From positions 194 to 5,534 of the forward strand of contig DQCL01000355.1 of NCBI GenBank assembly GCA_003533975.1: a stretch of DNA of 5,341 nucleotides. The letters run 5' to 3'. The position numbers and the translations under genes were made by a program. Under the pieces are notes generated by a model that worked only from the letters and a program-made list of their open reading frames with translations, did no database searches and had not been told where the DNA came from. This DNA is from Octadecabacter sp. (GTDB lineage Bacteria; Pseudomonadota; Alphaproteobacteria; Rhodobacterales; Rhodobacteraceae). The number at the start of each line of letters is the position of its first letter. The stretch's first letter is position 1. Positions 1 to 5,341 of the stretch are shown here, piece after piece.

Positions 1-1
1 G

Positions 2-508
2 CATAACTGGCTTGATATGGCGCGCGAACGGATCGAATTCCAAGGCTTGCCTGCACGGATATGTTGGGTTGGTTTGGGTCTGCGCGACAAATTGGGGTTG
101 GCGTTCAACGAAATGGTGCGCACCGGTGAACTTAGCGCACCGGTTGTGATCGGGCGTGACCATCTGGACAGCGGCTCAGTTGCATCACCCAACCGCGAAA
201 CTGAGGCGATGAGGGATGGGTCAGATGCCGTGTCGGATTGGCCACTTCTGAATGCGATGCTGAACGTTGCGGGGGGCGCGACATGGGTATCATTGCATCA
301 CGGCGGTGGTGTTGGAATGGGGTTCTCCCAGCACTCCGGCATGGTCATTTGCTGTGATGGCACCAAGGATGCGGATCGTCGAATCAAAAACGTCTTGTGG
401 AATGACCCCGCAACTGGCGTTATGCGCCATGCGGATGCAGGGTATGAAGACGCCCTTGAATGTGCACGTGAAAATGGCCTGAATTTGCCCGGTATCTTGG
501 AAAGGTGA
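2..508 (+). CDS. hutU: urocanate hydratase (urocanase), C-terminal part
   Basis: Urocanase converts urocanate to 4-imidazolone-5-propionate in the cytoplasm, the second step of histidine degradation, using tightly bound NAD+. Only about the last 168 residues are present; the frame is open from base 2 (HNWLD precedes the first Met at 17), so the gene starts outside the window. The sequence is a near-textbook urocanase C-terminus: [71 protein letters not shown] and [16 protein letters not shown]. Counting back from the stop against the roughly 557-residue Pseudomonas enzyme, the Cys of ARICW (codon at 62-64) falls at the position I remember as catalytic Cys410. The C-terminus is complete and no damage is visible. 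The next gene starts 4 bases after the stop, so the two are probably co-translated. A paralogue acting on a modified urocanate (for example thiourocanate) cannot be excluded from this part alone, but the canonical motifs favour true HutU. Confidence 0.95.
   Translation, partial: HNWLDMARERIEFQGLPARICWVGLGLRDKLGLAFNEMVRTGELSAPVVIGRDHLDSGSVASPNRETEAMRDGSDAVSDWPLLNAMLNVAGGATWVSLHHGGGVGMGFSQHSGMVICCDGTKDADRRIKNVLWNDPATGVMRHADAGYEDALECARENGLNLPGILER
501..508 (+). promoter_or_regulatory. ribosome binding site overlapping the hutU stop codon
   Basis: AAAGGTGA matches the 3' half of the AAGGAGGTGA consensus and ends 4 bases before the ATG at 513. Its last three bases are the hutU stop codon TGA. Termination of hutU and initiation of the oxygenase gene therefore share sequence, which points to translational coupling. 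Confidence 0.6.
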
Positions 509-512
509 CACG

Positions 513-1553
513 ATGTTCCTCAAAAATGCATGGTATGTCGCGGCTTGGGATCACGAGATCACGCGGGAACTACAGCAGATCGTGGTTCTAGGGGAAAAGA
601 TTTGTGCGTTTCGGTCCGAGGCTGGCGAACTCATCGCCCTCGAGGACGCGTGCCCACACCGCAAATTGCCGTTGTCAAATGGCCGTATCAAAGGTGACAC
701 GGTTGAATGTGGCTATCATGGGCTAACGTTCAACTGCGTTGGGCAATGCGTTTGGGCACCAGGGGCCGGGGGCATTCCATCCAATGCCAAAGTCCACGCT
801 TACCCGTTGCAAGAAAAATACGGGCTGGTTTGGATCTGGATGGGCAATCCCGCGCTCGCCGATCCGACGGACATCTTTGAGATCGAAAACTACGACAACC
901 CAGAATGGGGCATCAACCGCGGTGCCGCGATGGAGCTGGACTGCAATTATTTGCTAATGTGCGACAACTTACTGGACCCAACACATGTGGCATGGGTTCA
1001 TCAAAGTAGCTTTGCCACCGACGCGACAAAAGACACACCCTTGCGGATCAAGAAAACCGACGATGGCGTTATCGTGCACCGCTGGATGATGGATCACGAA
1101 CCTGCGCCGTTCTACAAAAAGGTCATCGAATTCGAAGGCAATTGCGACCGGCTGCAACACTACGAAGTTCGTTATCCATCGCACGCATTGATCAAAGCTA
1201 TCTTTACGCCGGCTGGTACAGGTGGCCCTGATGGTCCGTTGCACGAAAAGACGTTCGTCATGGACAGCTACAACTTTATGACACCAACGACCGAAGGGCA
1301 GACGCGGTACTACTGGTTCCAGCTTCGAAATATTCGCCCCGACGACGAAGCGCTGTCAAAAATGATGAGCGAGGACGTGCAGAAAGCCTTTGAAGAGGAT
1401 CGAGATGTTCTAAATGCGGTTCAGATCGGCATGGCGAACAAGACCAGCCCGCATATTGATTTGCCCATCGACGGCGGGCAGTTGCGGTTTCGCAGGCAAT
1501 TGCAGGCTATGATCAACGAAGAACAGCAGGTTGATCGGCAGATGGCGGAGTGA
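513..1553 (+). CDS. Rieske [2Fe-2S] aromatic-ring/O-demethylase-type oxygenase (VanA-like)
   Basis: This is the terminal oxygenase of a Rieske non-heme iron system. Such enzymes use electrons from a separate ferredoxin/reductase to hydroxylate or O/N-demethylate a small, often aromatic, substrate in the cytoplasm. It has 346 residues, close to the usual 340-350 of the vanillate O-demethylase/dicamba monooxygenase group, and starts with the group's typical NAWYVAAW. The Rieske cluster ligands are Cys47-x-His49 (ACPHRKLPLSNG) and Cys66-x-x-His69 (ECGYHG). The catalytic iron site is the DNLLDPTHVAWVH stretch, with bridging Asp155 and iron ligands His158 and His163. By comparison with dicamba monooxygenase Asp294, the third ligand is probably Asp296 in FEEDRD. 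No frameshift or truncation is visible. No reductase gene lies in the window, so the electron donor must be encoded elsewhere. The substrate cannot be read from the sequence; the position right behind hutU suggests, as inference only, an imidazole compound or a modified histidine derivative. Confidence 0.9.
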   Translation: MFLKNAWYVAAWDHEITRELQQIVVLGEKICAFRSEAGELIALEDACPHRKLPLSNGRIKGDTVECGYHGLTFNCVGQCVWAPGAGGIPSNAKVHAYPLQEKYGLVWIWMGNPALADPTDIFEIENYDNPEWGINRGAAMELDCNYLLMCDNLLDPTHVAWVHQSSFATDATKDTPLRIKKTDDGVIVHRWMMDHEPAPFYKKVIEFEGNCDRLQHYEVRYPSHALIKAIFTPAGTGGPDGPLHEKTFVMDSYNFMTPTTEGQTRYYWFQLRNIRPDDEALSKMMSEDVQKAFEEDRDVLNAVQIGMANKTSPHIDLPIDGGQLRFRRQLQAMINEEQQVDRQMAE

Positions 1554-1601
1554 CCGTCACAAGGCAGTTGGGTTGTGTAGGGCTTTGGGCGCGAACGTGT
1601 T

Positions 1602-1608
1602 GGAGGGG
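1602..1608 (+). promoter_or_regulatory. strong Shine-Dalgarno sequence of the TPR gene
   Basis: GGAGGGG lies just before the ATG at 1611 and is the best ribosome binding site in the window. It supports this start; the frame is closed upstream by a TAG at 1578-1580 and contains no other start codon in between. The 57-base gap after the oxygenase gene shows no clear promoter or terminator. Confidence 0.65.
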
Positions 1609-1610
1609 CA

Positions 1611-3299
1611 ATGGATCGGTTTGATCTTGGTGACCACAAAAGGGCGGTCTCAACCACGTCCACGCAGGCGCAGCGGTGGTTCGATTTGGGGCTGAACTGG
1701 TGCTTTGGTTTTAATCACGAAGAAGGCGTGGCATGCTTTCAACGTGCCCTTGAATTTGATCCAGAGTGTGTGATGGCACATTGGGGCATCGCCTATGGTT
1801 CGGGTCCATTTTACAATAACGTTTGGCGACAGTTCAGCCAGATGGAGGCGGACAGTGCCACGAAAACTGGACACCACCACATCCAGCAGGCACGACGTTT
1901 TGCACATACGGCGGCCGAATTGGAGAACGCGCTGGTTGAGGCGCTGGCCATGCGGTTTCAGAAGCCACATGGCGTGGACGGCGCAACCTTTGATCGCTGG
2001 GATGACGACTACGCTGATGGGATGCGTGACGTTTACTTAGCCAACCCTCACGATCACGATATCGCTGCAATTTTTGCCGAGGCAATGATGACCCGCACGC
2101 CATGGCAATTGTGGGACGTAAAGCGCGGTGTACCTGCTGCGGGCTCTGATGTGCTTGAGGCGCTGAAGGTGATTGAACGTTCGATTGCGTTGAAAGACGC
2201 TACGGGTGAGCGGCAACACCCAGCGATTTTGCATCTCCATATTCACGCGACAGAAATGTCGGATCAGCCTGAACAGGCCATGCGGTCTGCCGATATCCTC
2301 GGGTCGCTCTGCCCCGATGCGGGCCACATGAACCATATGCCGGGGCACACCTACGTCCTGTGTGGTGAATATGAAAAGGCTAAGGTCGCCAGCGAGAAGG
2401 CGATCCGTGCCGATGACACGTACGCAGACTACGCCGGTGCGTTTAATTTCTATACGACCGCACGCTGTCATGATCTGCACCTGATGATGTACGCCTGCAT
2501 GTTCTTGGGGCAGTTCAAACCGGCAATGGCCGCCGCCGAACAGATGTGTGCTACGCTGTCTAAAGAAGTCCTGAGCGTTAAGAACCGCCCTCAGCTCGCG
2601 ATCACGATGGAGGGCTATTACTCTATGAAGATGCATGTGTTGGTGCGGTTTGGGCGGTGGCAAGAAATTGTTGATCAGCCAATGCCCGACGATCCGGTGC
2701 TTTATTGCGTGTCCACAGCGATGCATCACTATGCGAAAGGCGTGGCACATGCTGCGTTGAAAAACATTGATGAGGCTGAGCAAGAGCGTAGACGTTTTCA
2801 CGCGGCTGTTGATCGCATCCCCGACAATCGCAAGTTCTTCAACAATACGGCGCGTTCAACGCTGTCTGTTGGGGAAATGATGTTGAATGGTGAATTGGAA
2901 TACCACAAAGGCAACTTCGATCTGGCGTTTGCGCATCTGCGAGAAAGCGTGCAACGCGATGACAATCTTGAATACACAGAACCGTGGGCTTGGATGCATC
3001 CACCACGTCATGCGCTGGCGGCGTTGTTATCTGAACAGGGGCACTTTGAAGAGGCCGAAGACGTGTACCGGACGGATTTGGGTCTGAACGAAAAGCTGCA
3101 ACGCTGTGCGCAACATCCGCGTAATGTTTGGGCGTTGCATGGTTTGGTCGAATGCCTGCGTCGTCGTGGTGAAACGGACGAGTTGCCAATATACGAAGAA
3201 CACCTGCGCGTCGCTTTGGAAAAAACCGATGTGCCCGTCACGTCTTCGTGCCTGTGCCGAACTGAAACTGTCGCACAGGCGTGTTGTGGTGACGAATAG
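1611..3299 (+). CDS. TPR-like repeat protein, His-rich with C-terminal Cys cluster
   Basis: A 562-residue, apparently cytoplasmic helical protein without signal peptide or membrane segments. Its exact function is unknown to me, but it resembles a widespread uncharacterised tetratricopeptide-repeat family. TPR-like helix pairs are visible at about residues 23-60 (GFNHEEGVACFQRALEFDP), 247-268, 294-315, 424-450 and 466-494 (EQGHFEEAEDVYRTDL). The most distinctive parts are His motifs between the repeats: HPAILHLHIHATE (His203, 208, 210, 212, Glu215), DAGHMNHMPGH (His239, 242, 246), CHDLH (His287, 290), MHHY (His372, 373) and WMHPPRH (His463, 467). The protein ends with a Cys cluster, Cys547-x-Cys549 and Cys558-Cys559. 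I infer possible metal binding or a catalytic role rather than a plain scaffold, because simple TPR proteins do not need such His sets. It follows the Rieske oxygenase by 57 bases and precedes the PhnD-like gene by 12, so it probably belongs to the same operon and may serve the oxygenase or its substrate. Confidence 0.8.
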   Translation: MDRFDLGDHKRAVSTTSTQAQRWFDLGLNWCFGFNHEEGVACFQRALEFDPECVMAHWGIAYGSGPFYNNVWRQFSQMEADSATKTGHHHIQQARRFAHTAAELENALVEALAMRFQKPHGVDGATFDRWDDDYADGMRDVYLANPHDHDIAAIFAEAMMTRTPWQLWDVKRGVPAAGSDVLEALKVIERSIALKDATGERQHPAILHLHIHATEMSDQPEQAMRSADILGSLCPDAGHMNHMPGHTYVLCGEYEKAKVASEKAIRADDTYADYAGAFNFYTTARCHDLHLMMYACMFLGQFKPAMAAAEQMCATLSKEVLSVKNRPQLAITMEGYYSMKMHVLVRFGRWQEIVDQPMPDDPVLYCVSTAMHHYAKGVAHAALKNIDEAEQERRRFHAAVDRIPDNRKFFNNTARSTLSVGEMMLNGELEYHKGNFDLAFAHLRESVQRDDNLEYTEPWAWMHPPRHALAALLSEQGHFEEAEDVYRTDLGLNEKLQRCAQHPRNVWALHGLVECLRRRGETDELPIYEEHLRVALEKTDVPVTSSCLCRTETVAQACCGDE

Positions 3300-3304
3300 G
3301 AAAG
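3298..3304 (+). promoter_or_regulatory. ribosome binding site deciding the start of the PhnD-like gene
   Basis: AGGAAAG overlaps the TAG stop of the TPR gene. It stands 7 bases before the ATG at 3312 but only 4 before the GTG at 3309, so it favours the ATG. Confidence 0.5.
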
Positions 3305-3311
3305 ACGTGTG

Positions 3312-4052
3312 ATGATTGCCAATCTGATGATGTACCAGCGCCCGCAACTGGTTGAGGCGCACAACCAGTTTTGGATGCTTATTCGCGCACAGCTCGCCGC
3401 TGCAGGGATGGACAGCCCTGAAACCCTGTCCCAAGACGCTGAAGAGTTCTTTGTGTGGACACACCCTGATTTGACCCTAAGTCAGACCTGCGGGATGCCT
3501 TATCGCACGCGGCTCCACGACAAAGTTCAACTGGTCGGCACCCCGGATTACGGGCTGGATGGGTGTCCGGCGGGGTACTATCGCAGCGCTATCATTGTGC
3601 GTGCTGATGATGCTCGAACGGACATAGATGCGTTCAAGGATGCGACATTCGCTTACAATCAAACGTTTTCCCAATCCGGGTACGCGGCCCCGTTTTGGCA
3701 TGTGAAATCCAAAGGGTTTTGGTTCGAAAACCGTCTGCACGTTGAACAGCACCTTGAATCCGCAAGGGCGGTTGCGACAGGGCGTGCAGATATCGCATCC
3801 CTTGACGCTGTCACGTGGCGCAACATTGAAAAGTACGAAACATTTGCAAAAGATTTGCGGGTTCTGGAATGGACTGAACCCACACCTGGGCTGCCCCTCA
3901 TCACGGCGCTGGGCAATGACCCTGACCTCATTTTCGAGGCGGTTCGGACGGCGATTGAAGCATTAGACGCGCACAGCAAATCGCAACTTGGGATTAACGG
4001 CATCGTGCAAATACCAAAGGAAGACTACCTGAGTGTGTGCAATCCTGATTAA
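3312..4052 (+). CDS. PhnD-like substrate-binding-fold protein without signal peptide
   Basis: A 246-residue protein of the phosphate/phosphite/phosphonate ABC-transporter binding-protein type (PhnD-like, type 2 periplasmic-binding fold). Motifs visible in order are LSQTCGMPYR (56-65), GTPDY (76-80), GYYRS (88-92), a SQSGYAAP segment (120-127) reminiscent of the ligand-binding SxSGxxxP of PhnD, GRADIASLDAVTW (157-169) and TPGLPLIT (191-198). It begins MIANLMMYQRP directly at the first beta strand, with no signal peptide or lipobox, so it is predicted cytoplasmic, unlike true transporter receptors. No permease or ATPase gene is adjacent. I infer a ligand-sensing or enzyme-associated role; the ligand is unknown and need not be a phosphonate. 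A GTG at 3309 directly before the ATG would add one residue, but Shine-Dalgarno spacing favours the ATG. It lies 12 bases after the TPR gene and appears to be the last intact gene of the cluster. Confidence 0.82.
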   Translation: MIANLMMYQRPQLVEAHNQFWMLIRAQLAAAGMDSPETLSQDAEEFFVWTHPDLTLSQTCGMPYRTRLHDKVQLVGTPDYGLDGCPAGYYRSAIIVRADDARTDIDAFKDATFAYNQTFSQSGYAAPFWHVKSKGFWFENRLHVEQHLESARAVATGRADIASLDAVTWRNIEKYETFAKDLRVLEWTEPTPGLPLITALGNDPDLIFEAVRTAIEALDAHSKSQLGINGIVQIPKEDYLSVCNPD

Positions 4053-4066
4053 GGCAAGGCCGCCCG

Positions 4067-4456
4067 GTGAATTCACGATTTTTGCATCAAAACAGTCTTC
4101 TGCGGCCCATTCTAAAGCGACATTCCCAAGCAGAGCGGCGCGCATTGATGTTAGACATTGACCACAAAGCACTGAGCGCCAGTTTGCACCCAATGATCGC
4201 AGATCCCGGCTTCTTGTGTGTTGGTTTCTCCCGATCCTTGTGGGGGGGCTTTTTACTCTGCGATTGACAATGCCTATCCGTCCGTGCCGTTCCAAAAGCT
4301 CCCCGAGTTTCATAAATTCACACGGAAGCACATCAGGTATCGGCAAGACGGATACTTAAATTTCAACATGAGTATCTAAAGGATCGTGTGACGGGCGAAC
4401 TGGCGAATGACGCGATGTTCGCACAGGATCAACAGAGTTTAACCGACGAACCGTAG
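4067..4456 (+). pseudogene. frameshifted remnant of an unidentified gene
   Basis: The gap between the convergent genes carries coding-like sequence split over two frames. From a GTG at 4067 one frame runs to a TGA at 4265-4267 and includes ...ADPGFLCVGFSRSLWG. If one G is removed from the G7 run at 4242-4248, reading continues as AFYSAIDNAYPSVPFQKLPE and on through KHIRYRQDGYLNF. Adding one base at the AAATTT tract (4358-4363) then continues as QHEYLKDRVTGELANDAMFA to a TAG at 4454-4456. The corrected product would be about 129 residues. I do not recognise the family. The part from about 4193 onward is the convincing one; the 5' section (4067-4190) may be plain intergenic DNA, and AAGG at 4056-4059 is only a weak ribosome binding site. 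Two indels in short repeats fit either a decaying gene or assembly errors. Its end overlaps the last 18 bases of the opposite-strand protease gene. No terminator with a T-run was found here for either strand. Confidence 0.5.
4395..4422. repeat. imperfect inverted repeat between convergent genes
   Basis: GCGAAC at 4395-4400 is complementary to GTTCGC at 4417-4422, with an inner GCG/CGC pair around a 5-base loop and a small internal bulge. No T-run follows on either strand, so it is not a standard Rho-independent terminator. It also lies inside the coding-like remnant, so it may be chance. A weak bidirectional terminator for the facing genes is possible. Confidence 0.25.
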
Positions 4457-5242
4457 AATTGTCCCGATGCCACCCATGAACAGGGCTGCAGCTGTGAAGA
4501 GCCATGCGCCCAAGCATATCAACGCGCGTTTCTTGGACATCCGACGATAGGACGCGCGGCTATCGCTGCCACCGGTTTGCATAAGATGCTGGACGGTCAT
4601 GATGACCAAGAACACCAAGAAGAAGGATTGTGACAGTAGCGCGAGTAACCCGATGAGCGCGGTCGTGGTTGCGAAAATGTAGAACGGTGCGCGCTCATGG
4701 AACACGGATGTGATTGATGCCGTGAGCTTACCCCCATCCAGCGGCCAAATCGGGAGCAGGTTAAAGAAGTTCAACGCGCCACTTATGCTCGCGAAGGTCA
4801 CCAGCGGGTAGTACGCGGCTGGATACATCGTGAGGGAAAATTGCGCCAAAGCATAGGCCAGCAACATCGGCGCGAGGCAGATTGCAGGGCCCATCAGGGT
4901 GATGAATACGGATTCTTCTTGGGTGTCGACGGGACGATTTGAGATCGCGTACCCACCGAGCAGCGGTACCAATCGAAATGACGCATCATGGTGCCCCGCC
5001 ACGCGAAACGCGGCGACATGGCCGAACTCGTGAATCATCACGACGAGAATGATTGATAAGCCGAATACAGGTCCGAAAAAGACCACCGCGAGGACCACGG
5101 CGAGCGCCGAGACGCCCAAGCCTTGAGGGTCTAGGCCGATGATTGTTGTCTTTGAGGGCGACGTCCAGCCGCCGCGCAACGCGTAAATGGTGCCGAGGCA
5201 GGCCGCGATGGCACAGAATAAGAAAGCAACTGGACTGATCAC
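4439..5242 (-). CDS. M50 / site-2-protease family membrane zinc metalloprotease
   Basis: A 267-residue polytopic inner-membrane protein with the two zinc-site motifs of M50 intramembrane proteases: HEFGH at residues 71-75 (His71, Glu72, His75) inside a hydrophobic helix, and NLLPIWPLDGG at 161-171 with Asp169 as third zinc ligand. Hydrophobic segments lie at about 2-21, 44-70 (running into HExxH), 113-139, 143-165, 187-221 (probably two) and 240-262. There is no PDZ or CBS domain, so it is a compact rather than an RseP-type member; the substrate is unknown. Known relatives cut transmembrane segments of anti-sigma factors or membrane transcription factors. The start is a GTG at 5240-5242; no ATG or other start lies between it and the in-frame TGA upstream, and no good Shine-Dalgarno is present. 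The start sits 4 bases after the stop of the FabI-like gene, so re-initiation from that gene is likely. The stop faces the frameshifted remnant tail to tail. Confidence 0.9.
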   Translation of the reverse strand: MISPVAFLFCAIAACLGTIYALRGGWTSPSKTTIIGLDPQGLGVSALAVVLAVVFFGPVFGLSIILVVMIHEFGHVAAFRVAGHHDASFRLVPLLGGYAISNRPVDTQEESVFITLMGPAICLAPMLLAYALAQFSLTMYPAAYYPLVTFASISGALNFFNLLPIWPLDGGKLTASITSVFHERAPFYIFATTTALIGLLALLSQSFFLVFLVIMTVQHLMQTGGSDSRASYRRMSKKRALICLGAWLFTAAALFMGGIGTILRFVG

Positions 5243-5246
5243 AAGA

Positions 5247-5341
5247 TTAACCGAGGTTTTCCAATGCGGGCATCATCATGACGTGCAAGCCGCTATCTAC
5301 GTGGACGATTTCACCCGTCGTACAAGCGCCCGCGTCAGACG
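5247..5341 (-). CDS. fabI: C-terminal end of FabI-type enoyl-ACP reductase (partial)
   Basis: Only the last 30 codons and the stop TAA (5247-5249) are present; the rest lies beyond the window's right edge. The frame reads SDAGACTTGEIVHVDSG, then LHVMMMPALENLG. The (S/T)GE(I/V)xxVDSG element near the C-terminus is characteristic of enoyl-[acyl-carrier-protein] reductase FabI and related short-chain dehydrogenases. FabI reduces enoyl-ACP with NADH in the last step of each fatty-acid elongation cycle in the cytoplasm. The LLSD-ACTTGE-type wording points to FabI rather than FabG, but another atypical SDR is possible given how little is visible. It lies 4 bases upstream of the M50 protease gene on the same strand. 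Confidence 0.75.
   Translation of the reverse strand, partial: SDAGACTTGEIVHVDSGLHVMMMPALENLG

Noticed and set aside
1554..1610. Possible internal promoter between the oxygenase and TPR genes
   Set aside because: No convincing -35/-10 pair or operator symmetry is seen in these 57 bases; only the Shine-Dalgarno sequence is supported.
2037..2801. 254-codon open frame on the - strand inside the TPR gene
   Set aside because: It is fully antisense to a well-supported gene, its translation is rich in His/Arg without any recognisable domain, and it has no plausible context.
4080..4150. Stretch with GCGGCCCATTC and GACATTC words resembling intergenic repeat-like sequence remembered from Rhodobacteraceae
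   Set aside because: There is no second copy in the window and the resemblance is from memory only, so no repeat can be claimed.
4231..4256. Possible Rho-independent terminator at the G-run followed by TTTTT
   Set aside because: Only about three base pairs (CCC/GGG) can form before the T tract, so there is no credible stem.
3963..4346. 127-codon open frame on the - strand over the 4053-4438 gap
   Set aside because: It overlaps the end of the PhnD-like gene antisense, shows no domain, and the + strand reading over the same bases is more protein-like.

Overview
The window looks like a piece of an alphaproteobacterial chromosome, most likely from the marine Rhodobacterales (Roseobacter lineage). 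This is inferred from the gene families (a histidine-utilisation urocanase, a VanA-type Rieske oxygenase, a signal-less PhnD-like protein, a FabI/M50 protease pair), the close gene packing and the mid-range GC content. No rRNA, tRNA, insertion sequence or CRISPR array is visible.

Bases 2-4052 (+ strand) hold a compact cluster. It opens with the C-terminal part of urocanate hydratase (hutU), whose 5' end lies outside the window. Four bases later comes a complete single-component Rieske [2Fe-2S]/non-heme iron oxygenase of the vanillate O-demethylase type. After 57 bases follows a 562-residue TPR-like protein rich in conserved-looking His motifs and ending in a Cys cluster. After a further 12 bases comes a PhnD-like periplasmic-binding fold protein without a signal peptide. 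The spacing suggests one transcription unit. A histidine-degradation enzyme followed by an oxygenase, a putative metal- or cofactor-related TPR protein and a small-molecule binding protein does not match a textbook hut operon. It may be an undescribed catabolic or oxygenase module, but that is inference.

Bases 4053-4438 have no intact gene. They do hold a strikingly coding-like stretch on the + strand that reads as one protein only if two single-base frameshifts are corrected: one in a G7 run near 4242-4248 and one in an AAATTT tract near 4358-4363. Its corrected reading frame ends at 4456, inside the 3' end of the convergent gene. I call it a decayed gene (or a gene with sequencing errors) of unknown family.

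Bases 4439-5341 (- strand) hold a complete M50/site-2-protease-type intramembrane metalloprotease with a GTG start. It sits 4 bases after the stop codon of an upstream gene, of which only the last 30 residues are present. That fragment looks like the C-terminus of FabI-type enoyl-ACP reductase, so the two genes are probably co-transcribed.
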